A DNA stretch of 50,395 bases from an uncultured Clostridia bacterium (lineage in GTDB: Bacteria; Bacillota; Clostridia; Oscillospirales; CAG-272). Shown here in pieces: positions 15,587-23,359 of the stretch. Below the pieces are notes generated by a model. It did not search any database and had not been told where the DNA came from. It worked only from the letters and a program-made list of their open reading frames with translations. The position numbers and the translations under genes were made by a program. The stretch spans positions 1 to 50,395 of the forward strand of contig CANRKP010000010.1 of the NCBI GenBank assembly GCA_947631245.1, given 5' to 3'. The first letter of the stretch is position 1. Each line of letters starts with the position of its first letter.

Positions 15587-16141
15587 ATGAAAGACAACAT
15601 ATCGGCAGCGGATGCCGTCTCCCGCCTTTTGGCGGGCAATGAGGCATACATAAGCTGTGTGCGGCAGTTCGGCGATATTTCGCCCGAAATAAGAAAGAAG
15701 ACGTGCGAGTGTGGGCAGAGCCCGTATGCAATTGTTGTGACGTGTTCTGATTCGCGCGTGATTCCCGAGGCTTTATTTTCGACAGGAATCGGGGAGCTCT
15801 TCGTGATACGCGTCGCCGGAAACGTCGTCGGCAGCTATGAGCTCGGCAGCATCGAATATGCCGCGGAGCACCTCGGGTGCAGGCTCGCGGTCGTCCTCGG
15901 TCATACGCACTGCGGCGCGGTCGGCGCCGCGATAAAAGGCGAGGCGGGAGGATATATCGGCTCGATAACGGACGAAATACGCCGCGCCGCAGGTGGGGAG
16001 ACAGACGAATATAAAGCCTGTGTCAGAAACGTCATGCACAGCGCCTCCGTCATAAAAGAAGCGACGGCGAAATCTTCTGTGAGCCTTACGGTGGCGGGAG
16101 CCGTTTACGACATCGAAAGCGGCAAGGTCGAATTCCTGTAA
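15587..16141 (+). CDS. Beta-class carbonic anhydrase
   Basis: A 184-residue protein. Zinc ligands are Cys53 (TCSDSR, with Asp55/Arg57 dyad), His106 and Cys109 in LGHTHCGAVGAA, all present. It catalyses CO2/bicarbonate interconversion in the cytosol, providing bicarbonate for carboxylations. The length is typical of short beta-class enzymes of clostridia. It follows the GH30 gene closely and ends at a terminator, so it is probably co-transcribed with the hydrolases although no functional link is evident. The ribosome site AAAGGGG is somewhat distant from ATG 15587. Confidence 0.92.
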   Translation: MKDNISAADAVSRLLAGNEAYISCVRQFGDISPEIRKKTCECGQSPYAIVVTCSDSRVIPEALFSTGIGELFVIRVAGNVVGSYELGSIEYAAEHLGCRLAVVLGHTHCGAVGAAIKGEAGGYIGSITDEIRRAAGGETDEYKACVRNVMHSASVIKEATAKSSVSLTVAGAVYDIESGKVEFL

Positions 16142-16153
16142 TAATATAATGTT

Positions 16154-16190
16154 CACGCCCTCCGGGTCAATGCCCGGAGGGTGTTGTTTT
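16154..16190 (+). terminator. Terminator after carbonic anhydrase
   Basis: CCCTCCGGG (16158-16166) pairs with CCCGGAGGG (16173-16181), followed by TGTTGTTTTA. Confidence 0.88.
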
Positions 16191-16272
16191 ATATAGAAAC
16201 GTTCATTCACCGATATAACCGGCGGCGCGTGTGCAAACCGCGAAAGCATACGCGCAAAGTAAGAAGAAAGTA

Positions 16273-16301
16273 TTGAAACCGTCCCAGGGGACGTATATAA
16301 T
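16273..16301 (+). promoter_or_regulatory. LytTR operon promoter with palindromic operator in its spacer
   Basis: TTGAAA (16273-16278), 17-bp spacer, TATAAT (16296-16301). The spacer contains the perfect inverted repeat CGTCCC-AG-GGGACG (16280-16293), filling the gap between the two promoter boxes, a position where a bound protein would block RNA polymerase or, for MerR-like factors, retune it. Confidence 0.8.
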
Positions 16302-16334
16302 GGACACAGGAAAAGAAAAACGGAGGACGCGCAG

Positions 16335-16787
16335 ATGAAGATACGGCTTCTTGTCAGCGACGAGGACTACGAGCTCATAAAAAATGAGCTTCTGAGGCTC
16401 GGTGTCGTTATAGACGATGACGCGGAGCTCATCCTGACGCAAAAGGACAAGTACGCGAGCTTCATTCCGGCGCGTGAGCCGAAAACAGGCAGCAAGCTGC
16501 ACATCTCGGCAGACGAGATCATTTTCTTTGAGTCGTTCGGACATACGGTCGAGATACATACGGTCGGCGCCGTATACGAAACGTCCGACAGGCTGTATCA
16601 GCTCGCCTCCATGCTTGACCCGCAAAAATTTCTGCGGGTCTCAAACTCCGTCATAATCGCGCGCAGGCACGTCCGCCGCATAAATCCGGCGCTTTCAATG
16701 AAGTTTACGCTTATAATGTCGGATGGCTCGCGTGTCGACGTGACGCGCAGCTATTATAATATTTTCAAAGACGCTTTCAACATATAA
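16335..16787 (+). CDS. LytTR-domain DNA-binding regulator without receiver
   Basis: A 150-residue protein whose C-terminal ~100 residues are a LytTR domain: ISADEIIFFESFGHTVEIHT, then LDPQKFLRVSNSVIIARRHV and the final FTLIMSDGSRVDVTRSYYNIFK. The N-terminal ~45 residues are short and are not a phospho-receiver. Stand-alone LytTR regulators in Firmicutes are often encoded with one or two membrane proteins that modulate them, as with the next gene 16 bases downstream. Its own promoter carries a palindrome that it may bind, although LytTR sites are usually direct repeats, so another regulator is possible. RBS CGGAGGA supports the start. Confidence 0.88.
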   Translation: MKIRLLVSDEDYELIKNELLRLGVVIDDDAELILTQKDKYASFIPAREPKTGSKLHISADEIIFFESFGHTVEIHTVGAVYETSDRLYQLASMLDPQKFLRVSNSVIIARRHVRRINPALSMKFTLIMSDGSRVDVTRSYYNIFKDAFNI

Positions 16788-16802
16788 AAGGAGGGGAAAG
16801 AA

Positions 16803-17852
16803 ATGGTCACCACTCGTTCAATAATAGTCTTTTCCGTCATCATTGTCGCCGTCATACTCTTCGCGGTCGGTTTAGTGACAGCGGTATATTTTACGGTATA
16901 CAAACGCCACATAAACAAAACGCTTATGTACGGTGGCGGCGGCGAGGAACAGCAAAAGATACGCAGGATGCCGTCGGTCGGCTCCGCGACGCGCGCAGTC
17001 TTTGCGTGTGCGGCGATATTTTTCGCGGTATTTATGGTGTATGAAATGATATCCCTCGGCAAAAGACTCGACGATATGGTCAGCAGCCTTAATGCCAGAA
17101 TAAACGGTATGCAGAGCAGCATACAGGACATTCATGATTACACCGACGAGAAGATAAAGGATGCAAACAGCATCGTTACGTCCTCAGACATCAGGGCGGG
17201 CGAATATGATATGTCAACGCACACTGTGGAGGTGATTTTTACCGTCGCGCCGAAAGCGACCTCGGGCGACGCGGAGCTGTCGGTCACATTCGGAGATCAG
17301 ACGACAGAGCTTCACAGTATAGGCGGAGGCATGTATGAAGGGACGGCAAAAGCGAACATCTTTCAATTATACGGCGATGAGGTGATCCTTTCCATTAGCG
17401 ATGCGTCGGGGACGAGGACAGAGCCGCTCAGCCTGTCAATCGATGAAATCACGGCGGACTTTCTGCCCACTGTTTCAGCAAAGGCGGAGCTTGCAGACGA
17501 CGTTTCCAACGCTCTTATCATGCCGTATGTGTTCCGCCCCATGCGCGATACGGGGGTAAAGCTTGTTTCTTTAACTCTTATAACAGAGGTGAACGGGAAA
17601 AAGGTCGGTAAAAAGGATCTGACGTATCTTTTATCGGGCAAAAATGATAAGACAGACAGTTCCGGCATATCCGTTGACATTCCCAAAGGTGCAGACGATG
17701 TTTTTGTTTATCTGACCGCAACGGACAGCGAAGGGTACACATACAGCGCACTCGCTTTAGGATACGATGTGGACGGCGATGCACTTTATGCATCCTCAGA
17801 CTGGATGGAGATAAGGGATAAGAACGGAAACGTGCTTCGCAGCGATGAGTGA
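16803..17852 (+). CDS. Two-pass membrane protein with extracytoplasmic domain, unknown
   Basis: 349 residues with membrane helices at about 8-32 and 62-84, a predicted short coiled coil (DDMVSSLNARINGMQSSIQ) and a long beta-rich C-terminal domain of some 230 residues outside the membrane, with alternating VEVIFTVAP, LSVTFGDQ and VYLTATDSEG strands suggesting immunoglobulin-like folds. I do not recognise a named family. It follows the LytTR gene with GGAGGGG as ribosome site and ends at a terminator, so it is a two-gene operon; a sensing or inhibitory partner role is inferred from gene order. Confidence 0.75.
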   Translation: MVTTRSIIVFSVIIVAVILFAVGLVTAVYFTVYKRHINKTLMYGGGGEEQQKIRRMPSVGSATRAVFACAAIFFAVFMVYEMISLGKRLDDMVSSLNARINGMQSSIQDIHDYTDEKIKDANSIVTSSDIRAGEYDMSTHTVEVIFTVAPKATSGDAELSVTFGDQTTELHSIGGGMYEGTAKANIFQLYGDEVILSISDASGTRTEPLSLSIDEITADFLPTVSAKAELADDVSNALIMPYVFRPMRDTGVKLVSLTLITEVNGKKVGKKDLTYLLSGKNDKTDSSGISVDIPKGADDVFVYLTATDSEGYTYSALALGYDVDGDALYASSDWMEIRDKNGNVLRSDE

Positions 17853-17865
17853 CAGTTATTGTTTA

Positions 17866-17904
17866 CGGGAGGTGGCTTGGCTTTTGCCGCCTCCCGCGCT
17901 TTTT
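17866..17904 (+). terminator. Terminator after the LytTR operon
   Basis: CGGGAGGTGG (17866-17875) pairs with CCGCCTCCCG (17887-17896), with one G-U pair, followed by CGCTTTTTG. Confidence 0.82.
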
Positions 17905-17979
17905 GCCTCGGCTTTTTTAGCAGAGGCATCTTTTTTGCGCCGTTTTGCCGCGAAAAACACTTGCGAAACCGCTCGGATT

Positions 17980-18058
17980 GTGCGATAATATGTGCGAAGT
18001 ATCACAATTATCGCACGGAGCTCACTCCCTAAAAAAATTTTTTAAATCCGTGCGATAA
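17980..18058 (+). promoter_or_regulatory. Repeated TGTGCGATAAT elements upstream of the ECF sigma gene
   Basis: GTGCGATAAT (17980-17989) and ATTATCGCAC (18007-18016) form a perfect 10-bp inverted repeat with a 17-base spacer, inside which a partial copy TGTGCGAAGT starts at 17991. A fourth copy, GTGCGATAAA, begins at 18050. Four copies within 80 bases of a sigma gene suggest a multi-site operator or a sigma-specific promoter array. No standard -35/-10 pair was found before ATG 18103, which favours a promoter read by the encoded sigma factor itself; this is inference. Confidence 0.6.
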
Positions 18059-18102
18059 AAACGCTTCTTTCTGCATTTCTTTATTGACAGGAGAATCGAG
18101 GC

Positions 18103-18684
18103 ATGCTTATCATATCCGGTTTAACCGTATCCGGGACGCATGATCCGGAGGAGGACAAACAAACGCTTGACGACCTTATAGTCCGCACCGGAAAAGGTGA
18201 CCGCGAGGCTTTCGCGGAGCTCTACGGCAGGACGCGCGCGGCAGTCTACGCGATGGCGCTTTCGTATCTGAAAAACGCCGAGGACGCCGAGGACGCCGCG
18301 CAGGACACATTTGTGAAAATCCTGACTTCGTCAGGCGCATATGTGCCCAAGGGAACGCCGATGGCGTGGATATTGACGATAACGCGCAATCTGTCTCTCA
18401 TGCGTATGCGGCGCCGTATGCGCGAGGGAGAGCTTTCGCCCGAGGAATGGGACGCCATCCCGGAGGACGCGCCGCGCGTTACGTCGGAGGACAGGCTCGT
18501 TCTCGGAGAGGCGATGCGCTCGCTGACTGACGAAGAGAGAAGAATAGTGCTTCTTCACGCGTCATCTGGTCTGAAGCACCGCGAGACGGCAAAGCTCTTG
18601 GAGCTGCCGCTCTCGACCGTCCTGTCAAAATACAACCGTGCGATAAAGAAGCTGCAGAGCGTCCTGAAAGGAGAGCTTGTATGA
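18103..18684 (+). CDS. ECF-type RNA polymerase sigma factor
   Basis: A 193-residue sigma factor. Region 2 contains AFAELYGRTRAAVYAMALSYLKNAEDAEDAAQDTFVKI and region 4 SLTDEERRIVLLHASSGLKHRETAKLLELPLSTVLSKYNRAIKKLQ, the usual ECF layout with a short linker between them. It directs polymerase to a small regulon, including usually its own promoter. The gene overlaps the following anti-sigma gene by four bases (ATGA), so the pair is made together. AGGAG nine bases upstream supports ATG 18103. The repeated elements upstream are candidate autoregulatory sites. Confidence 0.92.
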   Translation: MLIISGLTVSGTHDPEEDKQTLDDLIVRTGKGDREAFAELYGRTRAAVYAMALSYLKNAEDAEDAAQDTFVKILTSSGAYVPKGTPMAWILTITRNLSLMRMRRRMREGELSPEEWDAIPEDAPRVTSEDRLVLGEAMRSLTDEERRIVLLHASSGLKHRETAKLLELPLSTVLSKYNRAIKKLQSVLKGELV

Positions 18685-20753
18685 ACGAAAACAGGATCAA
18701 CGAAATGCTCGACAGTGCGCTCAGTCACGCCGCACCCGACGACCTTGAAAACGTCTTTCTGCGTGCGGAAAAGGAAAAAGAGAAAGGGAGTGAGATCGAA
18801 GTGACGGAAACTAAGACAAAAAAGAAATTCGGTAAATGGCAGACATGGCAGCGCGTGCTCGTTGCCGCGTGCCTTGTGCTCGTCGTCATAGGCGGCGTCG
18901 GTGGAATTTTGCTCGGGCAGGCAAACGCCGTTGTGAGCGTTGTATCGCTCGACGTGAACCCGGGAATTGAGCTCTCGATAAACAGGGGCGAAAAGGTTAT
19001 CTCGTGCCGCGCCGTCAATGCGGACGCGGAAAAGCTGCTTTCCGATATGGGTGGCGGGCGCGACCTCGAAGGCGTTAAGCTCGACGTCGCGGTGAACGCG
19101 CTCGTCGGCGCGCTCGTAAGAGCCGGATATCTCAACGATATTTCCTCCGCGATCCTTGTATCCGTCGAGGATGACGATGAGACCCGCGCGACCCGCATAC
19201 AGCAGGAGCTTGTCGACTATATCGACGGCGCGCTCAAAGGTGAGTCGGGTCAGGCGTCGGTGTTCAGTCACAGCACGACCCGCTCCGATGTCGAAGCGAT
19301 CGCCCGCGACAACAATATTTCAACGGGCAAGGCTACGCTCATAAACGAGATAATAAAGAACAACGGCATCACGGACGAGGGCGCGTTTGAAAAGCTGTCG
19401 CTCCTAACTGTCAAGGAGCTTGTTGAACTGAAGCGCACCGGCGACAGCCGCATACCGATAGGCTCCGAGCTCGCCGCATCCGCCGCGATAGAATATGCAG
19501 GCGCCGCGGGAAATGGCGTCCGCACGGACGTCGACCCCGAGCTCGACGATGTCCCGCCGTGCTATGAGGTCGAAATAATCACCGACAACGGAAAATATGA
19601 ATACACCGTCGACGCATATACGGGCGAGGTGCTCACAGGCGCGCGCGATATATTCGCATCTGCGCCGAAGGAGAAGCTCACCGAGGACGAGGCGCTCGCC
19701 GCGGCAAAGGCTCATATGGCGGCACGCTTCCCCGAGCTTGCGGGCAGCACGCCCGAAAGCGTCGTCATAAGAACTGACGATAAGGACAGCGAATACGAGA
19801 TAGAATTTATCTGCGGCGGATACAAATTCGAGTACGACATAGACATCTACACCGCGTCAGTGCTCGACTGGGATGTTGAAAAGATAAATGCCGGAGGAAA
19901 CGGAAGCGGCAGCGTCATGCCGTCCCCGAGCGAGACAACAGCGCCTCCCACATCCCCCACGCCCGCGCCGTCCACAGACATAGGCGAGGATGCTGCGAAA
20001 GCGGCGGCATTCTCTCACGCCGGAGTCAAGGAGGCGGATGTGACCTCACTGCGCGTCGTTCGCGATTATGACAACGGCAGGCTTGAATACGATGTGGAAT
20101 TCCGCGTCGGGAACATCGAATACGAATACGAGATAAACGGAGAGACAGGGGTCGTCATTTCCTATGACCGCGAAACGGTCGGTCAGGCGGGAACAACTAC
20201 GCCTCCCGCGACGAAGCCCGAAACAGAGCCTCCAACGACGACAAAACCCGAAACAGAGCCTCCAACGACGACGAAGCCGACCGTCAGCGACATAGGCGCA
20301 GAAAGCGCAAAGGCCGCAGCGTTCGCCCACGCCGGAGTCGGCGAAAACGAAGTTTCAAATCTCAAGGTAGAGCGCGACTACGACGACGGCATACTCGAGT
20401 ATGAGGTCGAATTCCGCGTCGGCAATGCAAAATACGAATATAAGATAAACGGAAGCACGGGCGCCGTCATCTCTTATGATGTTGAGGGGGATCATCATGA
20501 TGACGACCACGACCATAACAGCGCCGGCGGAAACGCGTCCGCTGACATCGGCGCCGAGAAGGCGAAGGCTGCCGCGTTCTCACACGCGGGCGTCAGTGAG
20601 GCTGACGTCAGAGCTCTCAAGGTCGAGCGCGAGAATGAGCACGGAAGAATAGAGTACGAGATAGAATTCAAGGTCGGCGCTTACGAATACGAGTACACGA
20701 TAGACGGTGCGACCGGCAAGGTACTCTCACACGAGAAGGACCACGACGACTGA
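18681..20753 (+). CDS. Transmembrane RsgI-like anti-sigma factor with five PepSY-like repeats
   Basis: 690 residues. A cytoplasmic N-terminus (1-55) is followed by a single membrane helix (about 58-80) and an RsgI-like juxtamembrane domain beginning VVSVVSLDVNPGIELSINR. The Asn-Pro in DVNPG corresponds to the autoproteolysis site reported for RsgI anti-SigI factors. The rest of the extracytoplasmic part holds five repeats of about 65-75 residues of PepSY type, the last three nearly identical in form (DIGxExAKAAAFSHAGV ... EYEYxIxGxTGxVISYD), joined by Pro/Thr linkers with two KPETEPPTTT units and a His/Asp-rich stretch (EGDHHDDDHDHN). It should bind and hold the co-encoded sigma factor until an outside signal causes release. 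The ligand is unknown; sequences suggest peptide, protease or metal sensing. A strong terminator follows. Confidence 0.88.
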   Translation: MNENRINEMLDSALSHAAPDDLENVFLRAEKEKEKGSEIEVTETKTKKKFGKWQTWQRVLVAACLVLVVIGGVGGILLGQANAVVSVVSLDVNPGIELSINRGEKVISCRAVNADAEKLLSDMGGGRDLEGVKLDVAVNALVGALVRAGYLNDISSAILVSVEDDDETRATRIQQELVDYIDGALKGESGQASVFSHSTTRSDVEAIARDNNISTGKATLINEIIKNNGITDEGAFEKLSLLTVKELVELKRTGDSRIPIGSELAASAAIEYAGAAGNGVRTDVDPELDDVPPCYEVEIITDNGKYEYTVDAYTGEVLTGARDIFASAPKEKLTEDEALAAAKAHMAARFPELAGSTPESVVIRTDDKDSEYEIEFICGGYKFEYDIDIYTASVLDWDVEKINAGGNGSGSVMPSPSETTAPPTSPTPAPSTDIGEDAAKAAAFSHAGVKEADVTSLRVVRDYDNGRLEYDVEFRVGNIEYEYEINGETGVVISYDRETVGQAGTTTPPATKPETEPPTTTKPETEPPTTTKPTVSDIGAESAKAAAFAHAGVGENEVSNLKVERDYDDGILEYEVEFRVGNAKYEYKINGSTGAVISYDVEGDHHDDDHDHNSAGGNASADIGAEKAKAAAFSHAGVSEADVRALKVERENEHGRIEYEIEFKVGAYEYEYTIDGATGKVLSHEKDHDD
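20214..20273 (+). repeat. Tandem 30-bp repeat encoding KPETEPPTTT linker
   Basis: Two adjacent 30-base units (20214-20243 and 20244-20273) differ at only a few third positions and encode KPETEPPTTT twice in the anti-sigma linker. Such units can vary in number between strains, changing the distance between PepSY repeats. Confidence 0.85.
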
Positions 20754-20767
20754 TAATGCCGTATTTT

Positions 20768-20816
20768 AAAACCGTGTCCGGGGCAAAAAAATGCCCCGGG
20801 CACGGTTTTCTTTTGC
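20768..20816 (+). terminator. Strong terminator after sigma/anti-sigma operon
   Basis: AAAACCGTG(T)CCGGGGCA pairs with TGCCCCGG(G)CACGGTTTT, with one mismatch in a stem of about 17 bp, followed by CTTTT. Confidence 0.9.
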
Positions 20817-20935
20817 AAAAGAGACGCATTTTTTTGTCAAAACCGTGACGCAGTACATAGACTGATAAGGAAAGTCGGCGGGGAAAACGAAAAAAGGCTC
20901 CGCGCTTTTAATTCTTATAGGGCACGGTATTTGCA

Positions 20936-22018
20936 ATGGAGCTCCATCATGCGATAAATCGGCGCGGCGCGCGCGGTTTCTTTGCGTCCGCAAACTCGTC
21001 GGCGGGGTTTTACTCTCTGTTCGGTGAAGTGTTCAGTGAGGAAAAACTGAGATCTCTTTACATACTTAAGGGCGGCCCCGGAACGGGGAAAAGCACGCTC
21101 CTTGACACGTTGTCGGGCAGAGCGGAGGGGGAGGGGTACGGCTTTGAAGCGCTTCTTTGTTCCTCAGATCCTGCGTCTCTTGACGGCATAGTTATAGACG
21201 GTATAGGCGTGGCGGTGCTTGACGGAACGGCGCCTCATTCGCAGGAGCCGCACTACCCCGGGGTTTGCGGCGAGATAGTAAATCTCGGCGAGCTTTGGGA
21301 CGGGGAAGAGCTTCGCCGCCGCCGTCGCGAGACCGAGGAGTATTTTCAGATAAAAAGTGAGGCATATGCGCGCGCGTACAGGCTGCTCCGTGCGGCGGGG
21401 ATTGCGGAGGGTGACGTAATCCGCGGTTACGAGCGCGCCGCCGATATGCCAAAGCTCGAAGCGGCTGTAAAACGGCTTTTGAAGCAGCGCGTAGGAAAAG
21501 GAGACGGAAGAGGGACTGTCGTTCGCAGATTTATTACGGCATATTCCGTCGGCGGGTGCGTCCGTCTTAAAACGCTTGACGAAATGGCGGAGGTGACGGT
21601 GACCGTGAACGGCAGCCACGGCTTCGGACGGATATATATGAACGCGCTTTATGACGCCGCGCGCTTGCAGGACATATCTATGACGGCGGCGCCCGACGCG
21701 CTGCTCCCCGAATATTACGAGGCGATATTTTTCCCGACATCAAAGGTGCTCGTAAAGCTCGCGGACGGCGACGAATATGACCGCGGCGACGTCAGGGTGA
21801 ACTGCGGAAGGTTCGTCCGCGCCGACGCGATAAGGCACGAGCGCTCAAAGCTCCGATTTTCAGAAAAGGCCGCCGCGGGTCTCTGCGAGGAGGCGCTCAT
21901 TTCTTTGGCGGAGGCGGGGAAAACGCACGCGGAGATAGAGAAGATATACAAAAACGCAATGGATTTCGACGGCGTGACACGCGCCGCACAGCTTCTCGAA
22001 AAGAAGATATTCGGATAA
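20936..22018 (+). CDS. P-loop ATPase of the PRK06851-like Firmicute family
   Basis: 360 residues. It opens GFFASANSSAGFYSLFGEVF and LYILKGGPGTGKSTLLDTL, an unusual P-loop family I recall as conserved mostly in spore-forming Firmicutes and of unknown function. The family is an internal duplication, each half with a Walker A; here the second half (from about residue 200, FITAYSVGGCVRL) has VNGSHGFGRIYMNAL where GxGTGKST would be expected, so the second nucleotide site looks degenerate. The segment 215-240 region and C-terminal helices are otherwise intact. The ribosome site before ATG 20936 is poor. It stands alone between two terminators. Confidence 0.75.
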   Translation: MELHHAINRRGARGFFASANSSAGFYSLFGEVFSEEKLRSLYILKGGPGTGKSTLLDTLSGRAEGEGYGFEALLCSSDPASLDGIVIDGIGVAVLDGTAPHSQEPHYPGVCGEIVNLGELWDGEELRRRRRETEEYFQIKSEAYARAYRLLRAAGIAEGDVIRGYERAADMPKLEAAVKRLLKQRVGKGDGRGTVVRRFITAYSVGGCVRLKTLDEMAEVTVTVNGSHGFGRIYMNALYDAARLQDISMTAAPDALLPEYYEAIFFPTSKVLVKLADGDEYDRGDVRVNCGRFVRADAIRHERSKLRFSEKAAAGLCEEALISLAEAGKTHAEIEKIYKNAMDFDGVTRAAQLLEKKIFG

Positions 22019-22035
22019 AGACAGCGCAAAAAAAT

Positions 22036-22077
22036 CGGAGTCGAGGCGGAACTTTCTGCCCCGGCTCCGTTTTTTTA
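22036..22077 (+). terminator. Terminator after the P-loop ATPase
   Basis: CGGAG...GGC pairs with GCC...CTCCG (22036 to 22069), followed by eight T residues apart from flanks. Confidence 0.85.
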
Positions 22078-22098
22078 TTCTAAAAATGCGATTTTAAT

Positions 22099-22120
22099 AA
22101 AACTCAAACAAAACTCAAAC
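22099..22120 (+). promoter_or_regulatory. Perfect tandem 11-mer, candidate response-regulator site
   Basis: AAAACTCAAAC occurs twice head to tail (22099-22109, 22110-22120), about 90 bases before a four-helix membrane protein gene. An 11-bp direct repeat is the spacing used by PhoB/OmpR-type regulators binding in tandem, and the OmpR-type regulator encoded at 22688 is the closest candidate. Confidence 0.55.
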
Positions 22121-22207
22121 TATCCGCAAACAAAAGGGCGATAAAATACATCCGTCAAGCGAGAGAGAAAGAGCTCCCGCCTGAAATAAAATTCGGAGGT
22201 ATTTTCC

Positions 22208-22576
22208 ATGAAGAAGAAAAATTTTGTGACACTCATCATGTGTGTTGTCGGAGGCATTCTCTTTGCCCTCGGTATGTGCATGGCGCTGCTCCCGGAATGG
22301 GACGCAATGACGCCCGGCATCGTCGTCGGTGCTGTCGGCGCGGCGGTCCTTTTGGCGACTGTGATCGTTCGCAGGAAGATGGACGGGAAGCGTGCGGTGG
22401 TTTTTAACGGCAAGACCGTCGGCACGGCGCTCTTCGGCATCCTCGGCGCCGTCGTACTCGGCGTAGGAATGTGCATGGTCATGGTTTGGGACATGATGAT
22501 ACCGGGCATCGCCGTCGGCATTGTCGGCATAGTTCTCTTGCTCTGCCTCATTCCGCTTTGCAAAGGTTTGAAATAA
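22208..22576 (+). CDS. Small four-helix membrane protein with internal duplication
   Basis: 122 residues with four hydrophobic helices. The first half (VVGGILFALGMCMALLP) and second half (ILGAVVLGVGMCMVMVWD) are evidently duplicated, both with a GMCM core, followed by PGIVVGAVGA and PGIAVGIVGI. The 25335 protein at the other end of this cluster has the same GVGMCCAMVPGW / PGIAVGIIGI segment, so the two are paralogues. Function is unknown. RBS CGGAGGT is well placed. The gene lies directly before a two-component system and is likely its target or part of its output. Confidence 0.78.
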   Translation: MKKKNFVTLIMCVVGGILFALGMCMALLPEWDAMTPGIVVGAVGAAVLLATVIVRRKMDGKRAVVFNGKTVGTALFGILGAVVLGVGMCMVMVWDMMIPGIAVGIVGIVLLLCLIPLCKGLK

Positions 22577-22626
22577 CAGCGAAAAAATTTGCGGCGCGCC
22601 GAAACGGAAACAAAACTTTAACATTT

Positions 22627-22654
22627 ATGTGGTATGATAAATATGGTATGATAT
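22627..22654 (+). promoter_or_regulatory. Direct repeat before the response regulator gene
   Basis: Two 14-base units, ATGTGGTATGATAA (22627-22640) and ATATGGTATGATAT (22641-22654), differ at two positions. They lie about 35-60 bases before GTG 22688 and contain -10-like TATGAT hexamers, so they may be promoter elements, regulator sites or both. Confidence 0.45.
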
Positions 22655-22687
22655 ATATCATTGAGAACAACGACGGAGGGGCGCGCT

Positions 22688-23359
22688 GTGTTCAAGATAT
22701 TGGTCGTAGAGGACGACAGGGACTTAAACCGCACCGTATGCTCTTTTTTAAACGGCAGCGGTTATGAGGCGGTGGGCTGCCTCGACGCGAACGGCGCTTA
22801 TGACGCCATGTACGGAAACACGTTTGACATCATCGTGTCCGATATTATGATGCCAGATGTCGACGGCTTTGAGTTTGCGAAGGCTGTGCGTCTTTTAAAC
22901 GAGAATATCCCGATACTTTTCATGACGGCGCGGGATGACATAGCGTCAAAGCAAAAGGGCTATTGCATCGGGATAGACGACTACATGGTAAAGCCTGTCG
23001 ACCTCGACGAGCTGCTTTTGCGGATAGGAGCGCTTTTGCGTCGGGCGAAGATCGCGGCATCTCACAAGTTGGAGATCGGAAAGCTCAGGTTTGATGCGGA
23101 CGAACGCACGGCGGTCTATGACGGCGAGGAGATCCCGCTGACGACAAGGGAGTTTAATATAATATATAAGCTCCTTTCGTATCCAGGCAAGACTTTTACC
23201 CGCACTCAACTTATGGACGAGTTCTGGGACGCCGACACGAACACGGCACCGCGGGCGGTCGACGTCTATATGACGAAGCTGCGCGCAAAATTCGATTGCT
23301 GCGGCGAGTTTGAGATAAGGACCGTACACGGTCTCGGCTACAAGGCGGTGATACTATGA
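22688..23359 (+). CDS. OmpR-family response regulator
   Basis: 223 residues starting with GTG: FKILVVEDDRDLN, phospho-acceptor Asp52 in IIVSDIMMP, conserved Lys in MVKPVDLDE, and a winged-helix output domain (LTTREFNIIYKLLSYPGKTFTRTQLMDEFW ... VHGLGYKAVIL). Start 22688 is chosen because GGAGGGG lies seven bases upstream; an in-frame TTG at 22661 has none. The stop overlaps the kinase start (ATGA), so the two are coupled. Probable targets are the flanking membrane-protein genes. Confidence 0.92.
   Translation: MFKILVVEDDRDLNRTVCSFLNGSGYEAVGCLDANGAYDAMYGNTFDIIVSDIMMPDVDGFEFAKAVRLLNENIPILFMTARDDIASKQKGYCIGIDDYMVKPVDLDELLLRIGALLRRAKIAASHKLEIGKLRFDADERTAVYDGEEIPLTTREFNIIYKLLSYPGKTFTRTQLMDEFWDADTNTAPRAVDVYMTKLRAKFDCCGEFEIRTVHGLGYKAVIL

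Noticed and set aside
18083..18112. TTGACA before the ECF sigma start as a -35 box
   Set aside because: The matching -10 would lie inside the coding sequence and is weak (TTATCA).
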